A DNA stretch of 64,000 bases. Source: Pseudogemmobacter humi (GTDB taxonomy: Bacteria > Pseudomonadota > Alphaproteobacteria > Rhodobacterales > Rhodobacteraceae). The notes below the pieces were generated by a model. That model was not told the DNA's origin. It saw only the letters and a program-made list of their open reading frames with translations, and ran no database searches. Made by a program: the position numbers and the translations under genes. The stretch spans positions 62,001-126,000 of the forward strand of contig NZ_UXAW01000034.1 in the NCBI RefSeq assembly GCF_900609055.1. Direction: 5' to 3'. Positions within the stretch are counted from its first letter, which is position 1, and the number at the start of each line of letters is the position of its first letter. Positions 45,559 to 54,505 of the stretch are shown here, piece by piece.

Positions 45559-47826
45559 ATGGATATGGAAGATCTGGCCGCGCCGCTGAAGGCGGCGCTG
45601 GCGGCAAAGGGCTATTCGCAGCTGACCCCGGTGCAGGAGGCAGTGCTGGCGCCCAATCTGATCGGGCGCGACCTGCTGGTCTCGGCCCAGACCGGATCGG
45701 GCAAGACGGTGGCCTTCGGCCTTGCCATGGCGCCCGAGGTGCTGGGCGGGATGGATGTGCTGCTGCCCGCCGAGAAGCCCCTCGGCCTCGTGATCGCGCC
45801 GACGCGTGAACTGGCGCTTCAGGTGCAGCGCGAGCTGGTCTGGCTTTATGCCGATGCGACCGTGGCGTCCTGCGTGGGCGGGATGGATTACCGGACCGAG
45901 CGGCGCGCGCTGGATCGTGGCGCGCATCTCGTCGTCGGCACCCCGGGCCGGTTGCGCGACCACGTCGAGCGCGGCTCGCTCGATCTGTCGGAACTGCGGG
46001 CGGTGGTGCTCGACGAAGCCGATGAGATGCTCGACATGGGCTTTGCCGAGGATCTGGAGTTCCTGCTGGCGGCCGCGCCCGAGGAAAAGCGGGTGCTGAT
46101 GTTCTCGGCCACGGTGCCGAAAGAGATCGCGACGCTGGCCGCGACCTATCAGAAGGATGCGCGGCGGGTCGAGGTGAAGTCCGAGGCCAGCCAGCATGCC
46201 GACATCGAATATCGCGCGATCTCGGTCGCGAACCGCGACAAGGAGCCGGCGATCTTCAACCTGTTGCGCTGGTATGACGCCCAGGTCGCCATCGTCTTCG
46301 CCAAGACCCGGGCCAATGTGAACCACCTGCATGCGCGGATGGTGAACCGGGGCTTCCCGGTGGTGGCTTTGTCGGGGGAGCTCTCGCAAAGCGAGCGGCT
46401 GCATGCTTTGCAAGCCCTGCGCGACGGGCGGGCGCGGGTCTGTATCGCAACCGACGTGGCCGCGCGCGGCATCGACCTGCCGGGGCTGGATCTGGTGATC
46501 CACGCCGATCTGCCGACCAATCATGACACGCTGCTGCACCGCTCGGGCCGCACCGGGCGCGCGGGGCGCAAGGGCACTTCGGTTCTGGTGGTGCCCCAGG
46601 CCGAGTTCCGCAAGGCGAACCGGCTGCTTCAGGGTGCGAAACTGGTCGCCGAATGGGGCAAGGCGCCGGGGGCCGAGGAATTGCAGATGCGCGAGGACGA
46701 GCGGCTGATGGCCGATCCGGCGCTGTCCGAAGCGGCCGGGGATGAGGCCGGGATCGCCGCGGATCTGCTGGAGGCGCATGGGCCCGAGGCCATCGCGGCG
46801 GCCTTCGTGCGGCTCTGGCGCGCCGGGCGCTCGGCGCCCGAGGAACTGGCCGAGGATCTGCCGCCCCCCGCGGCGCTGCCGCCGCGCGAGCGGGGCGAGT
46901 TCGGACCCGCGGTGTGGTTCCGGCTGTCGGTCGGCCATACCGGCCGGGCCGAGGCGCGCTGGCTGTTGCCGAAGATCTGCGATGCCGGCGGGATCTCCAA
47001 AGACGGGATCGGCGCGATCCGGGTGCAGCAGGAGGAAACCTTCGTCCAGATCGCCGAGCCGCTGGCCGGGCGGTTCAAGGATGGTGCCGAGATCGAGCAG
47101 GGCCTGGTCATGCACCGGGTGGACGAGGCGCCGGACTTCGGCCCGAAAGGCCGGGTCGCCGGGCCGCGTCCCGAGCGTGGTGAGCGTCCCGAGCGCGCGC
47201 CGCGCCGCGAGGGGCCGAAAGCGCCTTACAAGCCGAAGCCCTCGCGTTTTGCCGATGAGGATGAGGCGGCGCGTCCTGCGCCTGCCGAGCGCAAGCCCTG
47301 GGCGCGGCGCGAGGACGATGCCCCGCGTCCGGCCTCGGCGGAAGGCGGCAGAAAGCCTTGGCCGCGCAAGCGCGACGAGACCGAAGAGCGAGCGCCCCGG
47401 GCGCGTCGCGATGAGGGCGACGACAGGAAGCCGCGCTGGTCTCCGACCGCAGGCGAGCGTCCGGCGCCGAAATCGGCAGGCTACAAATCGCATGACGGTG
47501 ACAGGCCCGCCCGGGCGGCGGGCTACAAGAGCCATGCCGCCGGAGGCGCGCCGCGGTCGCGCGAGGATTACGCGCCGAGGGACTCTGATGCCCGCCGCCC
47601 CCGCGCCGAGGGCGGCGCGGAAGGCCGGCCCTTCGTGAAACGCGAGGGCGCGAAACCCGCGGCTCCGCGCAGCGCCGGGGCGAAGAGCCATGGCGCGAAA
47701 CCCGCGGGCAAGGGATTCGCGGCGAAAAAGCCCTTCGCGAAACCGGCAGGCAAGCCTGCGCCGGCGCGGACCGATGCGCGCGACACCTCGAAGCGGTTCG
47801 TGCCGCCGAAGAAGCCCCGGGCCTGA
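45559..47826 (+). CDS. DEAD-box RNA helicase with DbpA/CsdA-type domain and long basic tail
   Basis: This 755-residue helicase has the Q-motif region, Walker A AQTGSGKT and the DEAD box (residues 152-155). SAT is present in LMFSATVP, motif V includes IATDVAARGIDLPGLDLVIH (in part), and motif VI is HRSGRTGRAG. A DbpA-like RNA-binding domain (about 455-535, VWFRLSVGHTGRAEARWLLP) follows. The last 220 residues are a low-complexity tail of Arg, Pro, Ala, Glu and Lys with repeats of the form AGYKSH. It probably remodels rRNA or mRNA, with roles in ribosome assembly or cold adaptation. The tail likely binds RNA. Confidence 0.92.
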   Translation: MDMEDLAAPLKAALAAKGYSQLTPVQEAVLAPNLIGRDLLVSAQTGSGKTVAFGLAMAPEVLGGMDVLLPAEKPLGLVIAPTRELALQVQRELVWLYADATVASCVGGMDYRTERRALDRGAHLVVGTPGRLRDHVERGSLDLSELRAVVLDEADEMLDMGFAEDLEFLLAAAPEEKRVLMFSATVPKEIATLAATYQKDARRVEVKSEASQHADIEYRAISVANRDKEPAIFNLLRWYDAQVAIVFAKTRANVNHLHARMVNRGFPVVALSGELSQSERLHALQALRDGRARVCIATDVAARGIDLPGLDLVIHADLPTNHDTLLHRSGRTGRAGRKGTSVLVVPQAEFRKANRLLQGAKLVAEWGKAPGAEELQMREDERLMADPALSEAAGDEAGIAADLLEAHGPEAIAAAFVRLWRAGRSAPEELAEDLPPPAALPPRERGEFGPAVWFRLSVGHTGRAEARWLLPKICDAGGISKDGIGAIRVQQEETFVQIAEPLAGRFKDGAEIEQGLVMHRVDEAPDFGPKGRVAGPRPERGERPERAPRREGPKAPYKPKPSRFADEDEAARPAPAERKPWARREDDAPRPASAEGGRKPWPRKRDETEERAPRARRDEGDDRKPRWSPTAGERPAPKSAGYKSHDGDRPARAAGYKSHAAGGAPRSREDYAPRDSDARRPRAEGGAEGRPFVKREGAKPAAPRSAGAKSHGAKPAGKGFAAKKPFAKPAGKPAPARTDARDTSKRFVPPKKPRA

Positions 47827-47848
47827 GCGCGGGACGGCTGGCGGCGCA

Positions 47849-47900
47849 TGGGGGGCCAGCCCCCCATACCCCCCGGGGTATTTCGGTCAGGATGAAAGGG
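47849..47900 (+). repeat. Intergenic repeat family A, copy 7 (hairpin plus core)
   Basis: TGGGGGG-CCAG-CCCCCCA (47849-47866) follows the helicase stop. It is followed by TACCCCCCGGGGTA and the core ending TCAGGATGAAAGG (47867-47900). The element lies between the convergent helicase and amidohydrolase genes. Confidence 0.78.
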
Positions 47901-47905
47901 AGAGG

Positions 47906-49519
47906 TCAGGCGCTGTGCACCGGCTGGCCTTTGAAGAGCGTCAGCAGGACTTTGGTGTCCGAGATCTTTGTGGTCGGGCAGGCGAAGATGTCCTGGTCCA
48001 GCAGGATCAGATCGGCCGAGAAACCGGGTGAGAGTCTGCCGGTGAAGGTTTCGCGCCAGCAGGCGCGGGCGGCCTGGGCCGTGTAGCCCTCGACGCATTC
48101 GGCGACGGTCAGCGCTTCGTCTGGCAGGAAGGGCGGGCCGGGGGTCTCGGCCTGCCGCGCCTGGCGGGTGATGGCGGTCTCGATGATCTCGAACGGGTTC
48201 AGGGTCGAGACCGGCCAGTCCGATGACAGGCAGAATCCTGCGCCCTGATCCAGCATCCGGCGGAAGGCGTAGGTGAGGAGCAGCCGCTCCGGCCCGATCA
48301 TGTCGAGCGCGATGTCGGGGATCTTGGGATCGTAACGCGCCCAGAGCGGCTGGATATTCGCCATTCCGAGCGCAGCGAGGTGCGCGAAATCCCCGGGCGC
48401 CGTCAGTTGCAGATGGGCGAGCTGATGCGCCGCGGGCCAGGCGCCGTTCGCGGCCCGCGCGGCCTCCAGCCCGTCGAGCACGCGGGTAAGCGCCGCATCG
48501 CCGATCACATGGGCATGGATCTGGAACCGCGCCGCGTCCAGCGCCGTCATCAGCGCGACCGTCTGGTCCTGGCTGAACATGCAGGGCGCGTTGCCGCCCT
48601 GTGCGTCGGCATAGGGCGCGTGGCAGGCGGCGGTCCGGTTCTCGAACACGCCATCCATGAAGAATTTCGCCGATTGCACATGGAAATCCGGCCCCGGATG
48701 GGCGGCGCGCAGCGCGGTCAGCCTGGCGAGCGCGGTCTCGGGCGTGTCCTGCGGTGCGATCCGCGCCGCGCCGGTCACGCGCAGGGTAAGGTCGCCGCGT
48801 GCGACGGCCATGGCGTAGATCCGCGCCTCAAGATCGGTGATGCAGGGATCGAGCACGCCGGTGATCCCATGCGCATTGGCATGGGCCTGGCCCGCGCGCA
48901 GCCCTTGCAGGTGATGGGCATCGCTGAGGTGCGGCAGGCGTGAGAGCGCCATCGGGATCGCCTCTTCATGCAGCATCCCGGTGGGCCGGCCCGATGGGTA
49001 ACGGACGATATGGCCGTTCGGGGGATCAGACGTTCCGGGGCCGATCCCGGCCATAGTCAGCGCGGCGGTGTTCAGGCAGGCGTTGTGAAAGCTGGAATCG
49101 TAAAGCACCGCCGGGCGGCCGCCGGTCGCGGGGTCGATCGCCTCGGCGGTCAGATCGGCGTCGGTGAAGATCCCCGGCTGCCAGCCCGCGCCGAGGATCA
49201 GGGGCAGGTCGGGCGTCCGCGTGGCGTGGGCCGCCACCCGCGAAAGCAGATCGGCGAGGTTCACGGCTTCATACAGCGGCGCGGCGGTGGCCAGATCGGT
49301 GCCGCCGGACAAGAGATGGATATGCGCGTCCTGGAAGCCGGGCAGCACCAGGGCGCCATGGGCGTCGATCCGTTTCGCGCCTTTGGGGGCCAGCGCGGCG
49401 ATCTCTTCGGTGGTGCCGAGCGCGGCGATGCGGCCGTCCCGGATCAGCAGCGCCCCGGCCCTGGGGCGGACCGGGTCCATGGTGCGGATCCGGGCATTGG
49501 TGAGGATTGTGGCGCTCAT
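47906..49519 (-). CDS. YtcJ-like amidohydrolase (amidohydrolase 3 family)
   Basis: This 537-residue metal-dependent hydrolase is the last gene of the twelve-gene operon. It has TILTNARIRTMDP at the N-terminus, the metal site GFQDAHIHLLSGG, the FMDGVFENRTAA segment, the HAHVIGDAALTRVLDG motif and a C-terminal FSADLILLDQDIF, all typical of YtcJ/NfdA-like enzymes. Family members cleave amide or C-N bonds of small molecules, and the substrate here is unknown. Its ATG overlaps the cupin stop as ATGA, so it is translated with the operon and is probably part of the pathway. Confidence 0.87.
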   Translation of the reverse strand: MSATILTNARIRTMDPVRPRAGALLIRDGRIAALGTTEEIAALAPKGAKRIDAHGALVLPGFQDAHIHLLSGGTDLATAAPLYEAVNLADLLSRVAAHATRTPDLPLILGAGWQPGIFTDADLTAEAIDPATGGRPAVLYDSSFHNACLNTAALTMAGIGPGTSDPPNGHIVRYPSGRPTGMLHEEAIPMALSRLPHLSDAHHLQGLRAGQAHANAHGITGVLDPCITDLEARIYAMAVARGDLTLRVTGAARIAPQDTPETALARLTALRAAHPGPDFHVQSAKFFMDGVFENRTAACHAPYADAQGGNAPCMFSQDQTVALMTALDAARFQIHAHVIGDAALTRVLDGLEAARAANGAWPAAHQLAHLQLTAPGDFAHLAALGMANIQPLWARYDPKIPDIALDMIGPERLLLTYAFRRMLDQGAGFCLSSDWPVSTLNPFEIIETAITRQARQAETPGPPFLPDEALTVAECVEGYTAQAARACWRETFTGRLSPGFSADLILLDQDIFACPTTKISDTKVLLTLFKGQPVHSA

Positions 49520-50370
49520 GGCGTGGGCTCGTGGGTGGGCCAGTCGTCGGCGGGCAGGACGTAAGCCTGGGCGCGGGTGTCGCGGGTCCAGGCGTAGAGC
49601 GCGAGGAAGGGCTGGGCCCCGGTCAGCGTGGCATGGGGGCGGTGCGGCGGGTTCCAGACCGGCGCGAGGGCGGGTTTCTCGCGAAAACCGGCGCCGGGGG
49701 TGAAGCGCCAGCGATGCGGGCCGGTCAGCGGCAGGTAAAGCTCGGGCGCGGCATGGGCATGGTCGCGGTAGAGCGTGTGCGGCGCGATCAGGAACAGGCC
49801 GAGGTCGAAATCCCGCGCTGTGAAGGGTGCGCTCTCGCCTGCGAGGCTGGCAAAGGCATGGGACTGCGGGAAATGCGGGCCGATCCCGGGGCCGTAGCCG
49901 TAGCTTTCCCATGTCAGATGCGGGGCGGCGAGGGCGATGGCCTCGGCCAGCGTGGGGTTCTCCCCGGCCAGCGCGGCGAGGGCCGGGGGCAGCAGCGCGG
50001 CGGCCACCGGGTGCTCCGGTCCCGGCCGGGGCTGCGGGGCCTGCCGGGTGAGCGCGGCGAAGCCGCTGCGGGTCTCGGCGATGCCGGGACTGGCGAGCGT
50101 GGCGAGGCAGCGGTCGATCTCATCGGCGAGCAGCGTCAGCGCGAGGGCTGGCGAGGGCGGTGGGGCCTCGGGGACCGCCAGGCCGCGGTCGGTCAGCACC
50201 TGCGCGGGGTCCTGGTCGTCGAAGGCCGAGGCTTCGCGGTAGGCTTCCAACTGCTGCCGGGACAACCGGCCCTGGGCGTGCAGTTCCATCGCGGCGCCGT
50301 AGCGGGCGCGGGCGCTGCCGGGGGGGCCGGCCGGGCGGGTCAATTGGTGCCAGAGCCGCGCCCCGCTCAT
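49516..50370 (-). CDS. Cupin protein of the DMSP-lyase superfamily
   Basis: This 284-residue protein has an N-terminal helical part (about residues 1-185) and a C-terminal cupin barrel. The metal-binding motif H-x-H-x3-E-x-Y is exact (His 204, His 206, Glu 210, Tyr 212 in RDHAHAAPELYLPLTG), with a later His (243 or 246 in WNPPHRPHATL). This spacing matches the cupin DMSP lyases DddK, DddW and DddQ as I remember them. The protein is longer than those enzymes and sits in an amine-type operon, so it may act on another betaine or propionate-like compound. It is linked by ATGA overlaps to potC-like and amidohydrolase genes. Confidence 0.75.
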   Translation of the reverse strand: MSGARLWHQLTRPAGPPGSARARYGAAMELHAQGRLSRQQLEAYREASAFDDQDPAQVLTDRGLAVPEAPPPSPALALTLLADEIDRCLATLASPGIAETRSGFAALTRQAPQPRPGPEHPVAAALLPPALAALAGENPTLAEAIALAAPHLTWESYGYGPGIGPHFPQSHAFASLAGESAPFTARDFDLGLFLIAPHTLYRDHAHAAPELYLPLTGPHRWRFTPGAGFREKPALAPVWNPPHRPHATLTGAQPFLALYAWTRDTRAQAYVLPADDWPTHEPTP

Positions 50371-51206
50371 CCGCCGGCCCTGTAGGCGAGGCGTTCCTCG
50401 GCGAGGCGGCGGCGCTCGGCCCGGCTCATCAGCCAGCCCGCCAGCGCGACGCAGAGACCGACGGTCACGACGATCAGCGTCGCCAGCGCGTTGATGTCGG
50501 GGGTGACGCCCAGCTTGACCTTGGACCAGATCAAAAGCGGCAAAGTGGTCGCGCCCGGCCCGGTGGTGAAAGAGGTGATTACCACATCGTCGAGCGAGAT
50601 GGTGAAGGCGAGAAGCCAGCCCGAGACCAAAGCGGGCGAGATCACCGGCAGGGTCACGTCCTTCAGCACCTGCCAGGGGCGCGAGCCGAGATCCATCGCC
50701 GCCTCTTCGATGGAGCGGTCCATCTGGCTCATGCGGGCGTGAACCACGGTGGTGACGAACACCATGGAAAATGTGATATGCGCCAGCGTGATCGTGGTGA
50801 AACCGCGTTGCCCGGGCCAGCCGGTGATCTGCGCCAGCATGATGAAGAACATCAGCAGCGATATGCCGGTGATCACCTCGGGCATGATCAGGGGTGCGGT
50901 CACCATGCCGGAGAATATCGTCCGGCCGCGGAACTTGCGGAACCGCGCCAGCGCGATCCCGGCCATGGCGCCGAGGATGGTGGCCATGGTGGCCGAGATC
51001 AGCGCGATCTGCACCGACAAGAGCAGCGCGGCGCCGACCTGGCGGTTCGAGAACAGTGAGGCATACCAGCGGGTCGAGAACCCGCCCCAGACCGTGGCCA
51101 GTCTGCTGTCGTTGAAGGAATAGACCATCATCGACAGGATCGGGATGTAGAAGAACGCAAAGCCGAAACAGAGCACGGTGATCAGAAAGACCGGGCGGCG
51201 GGTCAT
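50367..51206 (-). CDS. ABC importer permease, PotC/PotI type
   Basis: This 279-residue inner-membrane permease has six hydrophobic segments. The EAA loop is EEAAMDLGSRPWQVLKDVTLP, recognised by EEAAMDLGSRPW, and the family segments SLDDVVITSFTTGPGATTLP (in part) and LIMPEVITGISLL are present. It pairs with the PotB-type permease upstream, with which it overlaps by four bases. It should take up polyamines or other cationic amines together with the binding protein and ATPase of this operon. Confidence 0.9.
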   Translation of the reverse strand: MTRRPVFLITVLCFGFAFFYIPILSMMVYSFNDSRLATVWGGFSTRWYASLFSNRQVGAALLLSVQIALISATMATILGAMAGIALARFRKFRGRTIFSGMVTAPLIMPEVITGISLLMFFIMLAQITGWPGQRGFTTITLAHITFSMVFVTTVVHARMSQMDRSIEEAAMDLGSRPWQVLKDVTLPVISPALVSGWLLAFTISLDDVVITSFTTGPGATTLPLLIWSKVKLGVTPDINALATLIVVTVGLCVALAGWLMSRAERRRLAEERLAYRAGG

Positions 51207-52129
51207 GGTTTTTCCTCCCCCGATCCGGCGCCTTCGGCCTTTTGCTGATAGCGCGAGTAGATCATCGTTGGCCCGACCATCAGCACGAGGAGCGCGACCG
51301 CGACGGTCGAGGCCATCGGCCAGTCGCGGGCCTGGGCGAATTCGTCCGAGATGATGCGGCCGATCATCGGCGAGGACGGATTGCCGACGAGGACCGGGAT
51401 CACCAGCTCGCCCGCCGCCGGGATGAAGACCAGCATCCCGCCGGCGATGATGCCGGGCAGGGATTGCGGCAGGGTCACGTCGAGAAACACCCGCCAGGGG
51501 CGCGAGCCCAGATCCATCGCCGCCTCGTCGAGCTGCGGGTCGAGCCGTTCGAGGCTGGCGTAGAGCGGCAGGATCATGAACGGCAGGTAAGTGTAGACCG
51601 TGACGAGGATCACCGCGAAATTACTGTTCATCATCGGCACGCTGGTGATGGCCCAGTCGGAGGGCACCAGCCAGTTCCAGCTGTCGGTCAGCATCCGGTT
51701 GAACCAGGAATTGCGCCCCATCAGCCCCATCCAGGCGTAGACCCGCAGAAGGAACGAGGTCCAGAACGGCAGGATCACCAGCATCAAAAGGATATTTCGC
51801 CAGCTTTTCGACACCCGGGTCAGGCCGAGCGCCATCGGATAGCCGAGGAGCAGGCAGAAGATGGTGGCGATCGAGGCGTTCATCAGCGAGGTGACGAAGG
51901 CGCGGATATAGAGCGTGTCGGTGAAGAGCCGCGCATAGCCCCGGAAATTCAGCACCGGATTTTCGCCGCCGTAGCCGAAGGGCGGCGCGGTCGGGGTGCG
52001 GGTGGCGAGGCTCATCGCGACCACGATCAGGAAGGGAATCAGGAACAGCAGGATCAGCCAGGCGTAGGGCGTGGCGATGATCAGATCGCGCCAGCCGCGG
52101 CGGTGGAACCAGCGGGCGAGGGTGCTCAT
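51203..52129 (-). CDS. ABC importer permease, PotB/PotH type
   Basis: This 308-residue permease has a short cytoplasmic N-terminus and six membrane segments. Its EAA loop is DEAAMDLGSRPWRVFLDVTLP (core DEAAMDLGSRPW). The LPFWTSFLLRVYAWMGLMG and FIPAAGELVIPVLVG segments are typical of PotB/PotH. I chose the ATG at 52129 (MSTLARWFHRRG). The gap to the upstream ATPase gene, 117 bases, is the largest in the operon and holds a repeat family A copy with two hairpins. Confidence 0.9.
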   Translation of the reverse strand: MSTLARWFHRRGWRDLIIATPYAWLILLFLIPFLIVVAMSLATRTPTAPPFGYGGENPVLNFRGYARLFTDTLYIRAFVTSLMNASIATIFCLLLGYPMALGLTRVSKSWRNILLMLVILPFWTSFLLRVYAWMGLMGRNSWFNRMLTDSWNWLVPSDWAITSVPMMNSNFAVILVTVYTYLPFMILPLYASLERLDPQLDEAAMDLGSRPWRVFLDVTLPQSLPGIIAGGMLVFIPAAGELVIPVLVGNPSSPMIGRIISDEFAQARDWPMASTVAVALLVLMVGPTMIYSRYQQKAEGAGSGEEKP

Positions 52130-52155
52130 GGCGCGCCCCGCTGGCTGGCCGGGGA

Positions 52156-52225
52156 GCGGGGGGCCGTCTGCCCCCCGCGGCGCCATTCGGCGCCTCCCCC
52201 CGAGGGTATTTGGATCAAGGTGAAG
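52156..52225 (+). repeat. Intergenic repeat family A, copy 8 (two hairpins plus core)
   Basis: GCGGGGGG-CCGTCTG-CCCCCCGC (52156-52178) and GGCGCC-ATTC-GGCGCC (52179-52194) are followed by the core CGAGGGTATTTGGATCAAGG plus TGAAG (52201-52225). It lies inside the - strand operon between the ATPase and permease genes. It is the only copy in which the hairpin-to-core order runs against transcription. It could tune expression of the downstream half of the operon. Confidence 0.72.
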
Positions 52226-52246
52226 AGGGGGGCGGGGCGCATGGCG

Positions 52247-53350
52247 TCAGTCCGTCAGGATGATGGCCGAGGCGGGCTCGAACGAGAGCCAGACCTTGTC
52301 GTCCCAGTCGGCAGGGCGGGCGGTGTCGGGGCCGCGGCGCGCGTTGACGGCGTGGACCGCGATGAGATCGCCGCCGGGCAAAGTGACGCGGTAGAGGCTG
52401 TCCTTGCCGAAATAGGCGAGGTCTTTGACCTGGCCCTCGACCACGTTCACCGCATCGGGGCAGGTTTTCGCGATGGCTACCTTTTCGGGGCGCAGCGCGA
52501 CGGTGATCTCTTGGCCCTCGGTCAGGCCCGGGGTGGCGCGGGCGGCGAAGGTACCGTCCATCGCCGGGATGTCGACCTCGGCGAGGTCTCCGGTCAGGCG
52601 GATGACGCGGGCCGGGAAGGTCGAGATCGCGCCGATGAAACCGGCAACGAAGCGCGAGGCGGGGTATTCGTAGATCTCGGTCGGGGTGCCCACCTGGCGG
52701 ACCTCGCCCCGGTCCATCACCGCGATGCGGTCGGAGAGGGTCATCGCCTCTTCCTGGTCGTGGGTGACGACGATGAAGGTGACGCCGGTGCGGGCCTGGA
52801 TCGACATCAGCTCGAACTGGGTGTGTTCGCGCAGTTTCTTGTCGAGCGCGGCGAGCGGCTCGTCGAGCAGCAGGAGTTTCGGCTGCCGCGCCAGGGCGCG
52901 CGCGAGCGCCACCCGCTGGCGCTGCCCGCCCGAGATCTGATGCGGCTTGCGTTTCGCGAAAGGCGTGAGCTGCACCAGATCGAGCATTTCGGCCACCCGG
53001 GCGGCGCGGTCGGCGGCGCTGATCCGTTCATGCTTCAGCCCGTAGGCGATGTTCTTCTCGACGCTCATATGCGGGAAGATCGCGTAAGACTGGAACATCA
53101 TATGCACCGGCCGCTCCCAGGGCGGGATGCCGGACATGTCCTGGCCGTCGATGAAGATCCGCCCGGCGGTGGGGTCCTCGAACCCGGCGAGCATCCGCAG
53201 AAGCGTGGTCTTGCCGCAGCCCGAGCCGCCCAGAAGCGAGAAGATCTCGCCCCGGGCCACGGTCAGGTTCACGTCTTTCACCGCCTGGAAGCTGCCGAAG
53301 CTCTTGGCCACGTTCTCGATGCGGATGAAGGGTTCCGCCTCACCGGACAT
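52247..53350 (-). CDS. ABC importer ATPase, PotA/PotG type
   Basis: This 367-residue ATPase energises the importer. Walker A is LLGGSGCGKTTLLR, the signature is QISGGQRQRVALARALA, Walker B is LLLLDEPLAALD, and the H-loop is VVTHDQEEAM. A C-terminal TOBE-type domain (about 270-367) is present, as in PotA. The start at 53350 lies five bases after the binding-protein stop. The high similarity of order (binding protein, ATPase, two permeases) to potFGHI supports the family. Confidence 0.92.
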   Translation of the reverse strand: MSGEAEPFIRIENVAKSFGSFQAVKDVNLTVARGEIFSLLGGSGCGKTTLLRMLAGFEDPTAGRIFIDGQDMSGIPPWERPVHMMFQSYAIFPHMSVEKNIAYGLKHERISAADRAARVAEMLDLVQLTPFAKRKPHQISGGQRQRVALARALARQPKLLLLDEPLAALDKKLREHTQFELMSIQARTGVTFIVVTHDQEEAMTLSDRIAVMDRGEVRQVGTPTEIYEYPASRFVAGFIGAISTFPARVIRLTGDLAEVDIPAMDGTFAARATPGLTEGQEITVALRPEKVAIAKTCPDAVNVVEGQVKDLAYFGKDSLYRVTLPGGDLIAVHAVNARRGPDTARPADWDDKVWLSFEPASAIILTD

Positions 53351-53355
53351 GACGC

Positions 53356-54462
53356 TCAGCCGCCGGTCTTGATGGTCTGCCAGATCCGGTTCAGGTCGCT
53401 CTCCTGCTGATCGGTCTGGGGTGCGGGGGTGTAGAGGCGCGCGAGGATTTCCTCGTCGGGGTAGACCGCCGGGTCCGAGGCGATATCGGGATCGACAAGC
53501 GGTGTCGCCGCGGCATTGGCATTCGCGTAGCCGGTGTAATCGGTGCAGGCGGCGATGACTTCGGGGCGCAGAAGGTAGTCGATGAAGCGGTAGGCGTTCT
53601 CGGTGTTCGGCGCATCCGAGGGGATCGACCACAGGTCGAACCAGGCCGGGGCGCCGGTTTTCGGCACGTAATAGGCGAGGTTCAGATCCAGCCCGGCCTC
53701 GGCCGCGCGCGACTTCGCCACGCTGTAATCGCCCGACCAGGTGTTGGCGACGCAGATCTCGCCGTTGGGCAAGGTGTTGAGATAGTTGGAATTGTCGAAG
53801 GTCGCCACATATTGCCGGATCGGCGCGAAAGCCTCGGCCATCTTCGCATATTCCGCGGCGCCGGCGGTGTCGGGGTCGATGCCCAGCCATTTCAGCACCG
53901 TCCAGCCGATGTCGGTCGGGCTGTCGAGCAGCGAGATCCCGCAATCGGCCAGTTTCGCGGCGTTTTCCGGGGTGAAGATCGTCGCCAGATCCTCTAGATC
54001 GGCATCGGGCAGGCGTTCGCGCACCAGGTCCAGGTTGAAGGTGAAACCGACCGAGCCCCACATATAGGGCACGCCATGGGTGTTGCCGGGATCGAAGCCC
54101 CCGACGATCTTCAGGATATCGGGGTCGAGATTCGACCAGCCGGTGAGTTTTGCCTTGTCGATCGGCTGGAAGACCCCGGCCTTGACGAATTGCGGCATCG
54201 AGAGGCCCGATTGCAGCACCACATCGTATCCGGTGCCGCCGACCAGCATCCGGGCCTGGGCCTCTTCGGAACTGGCGTAAAGGTCGTAGACGACGCTGAT
54301 CCCGGTTTCGGATTCGAAATCGGCGATGGTGGTTTCGCCGATGTAATCCGCCCAGTTGTAGACATTGACCGATCCTCCCTGGGCCCGGGCGGGGCGGATG
54401 TAGGGGGCCGAAAGCGCGGCACCGGAGAGGGCGGCGAGCGTGTGGCGGCGGGTCAGCTTCAT
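53356..54462 (-). CDS. Periplasmic polyamine-type binding protein, PotF-like
   Basis: This 368-residue protein has a twin-arginine-like signal (KLTRRHTLAALSG, cleaved near ARA). It aligns closely with E. coli PotF as I remember it: YNWADYIGETTIADFE, GVPYMWGSVGF and GYANANAAATPLV. Residues that match the putrescine pocket of PotF are Trp 37, Asp 39, Tyr 40, Ser 85, Trp 242, Asp 245, Asp 276 and Tyr 312. PotF Ser 38 is Ala, and the Glu near 185 is Asp 184. A cationic diamine or N-methylated amine is the likely ligand. A GGGAG site precedes the ATG. Confidence 0.9.
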   Translation of the reverse strand: MKLTRRHTLAALSGAALSAPYIRPARAQGGSVNVYNWADYIGETTIADFESETGISVVYDLYASSEEAQARMLVGGTGYDVVLQSGLSMPQFVKAGVFQPIDKAKLTGWSNLDPDILKIVGGFDPGNTHGVPYMWGSVGFTFNLDLVRERLPDADLEDLATIFTPENAAKLADCGISLLDSPTDIGWTVLKWLGIDPDTAGAAEYAKMAEAFAPIRQYVATFDNSNYLNTLPNGEICVANTWSGDYSVAKSRAAEAGLDLNLAYYVPKTGAPAWFDLWSIPSDAPNTENAYRFIDYLLRPEVIAACTDYTGYANANAAATPLVDPDIASDPAVYPDEEILARLYTPAPQTDQQESDLNRIWQTIKTGG

Positions 54463-54505
54463 GTCGGTCTCCCTGTCAGGTTTTTCGATGTGTTTTGGAT
54501 TAAGC

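Noticed and set aside
45283-47691. An 802-codon open frame on the - strand opposite the helicase gene
   Set aside because: It mirrors the helicase reading frame and has a repetitive Arg/Leu/Gly composition. The + strand helicase is unambiguous.
51242-53410. A 722-codon + strand open frame opposite the ABC importer genes
   Set aside because: It is antisense to clear permease and ATPase genes, and its product is His/Asp/Arg-rich without motifs.
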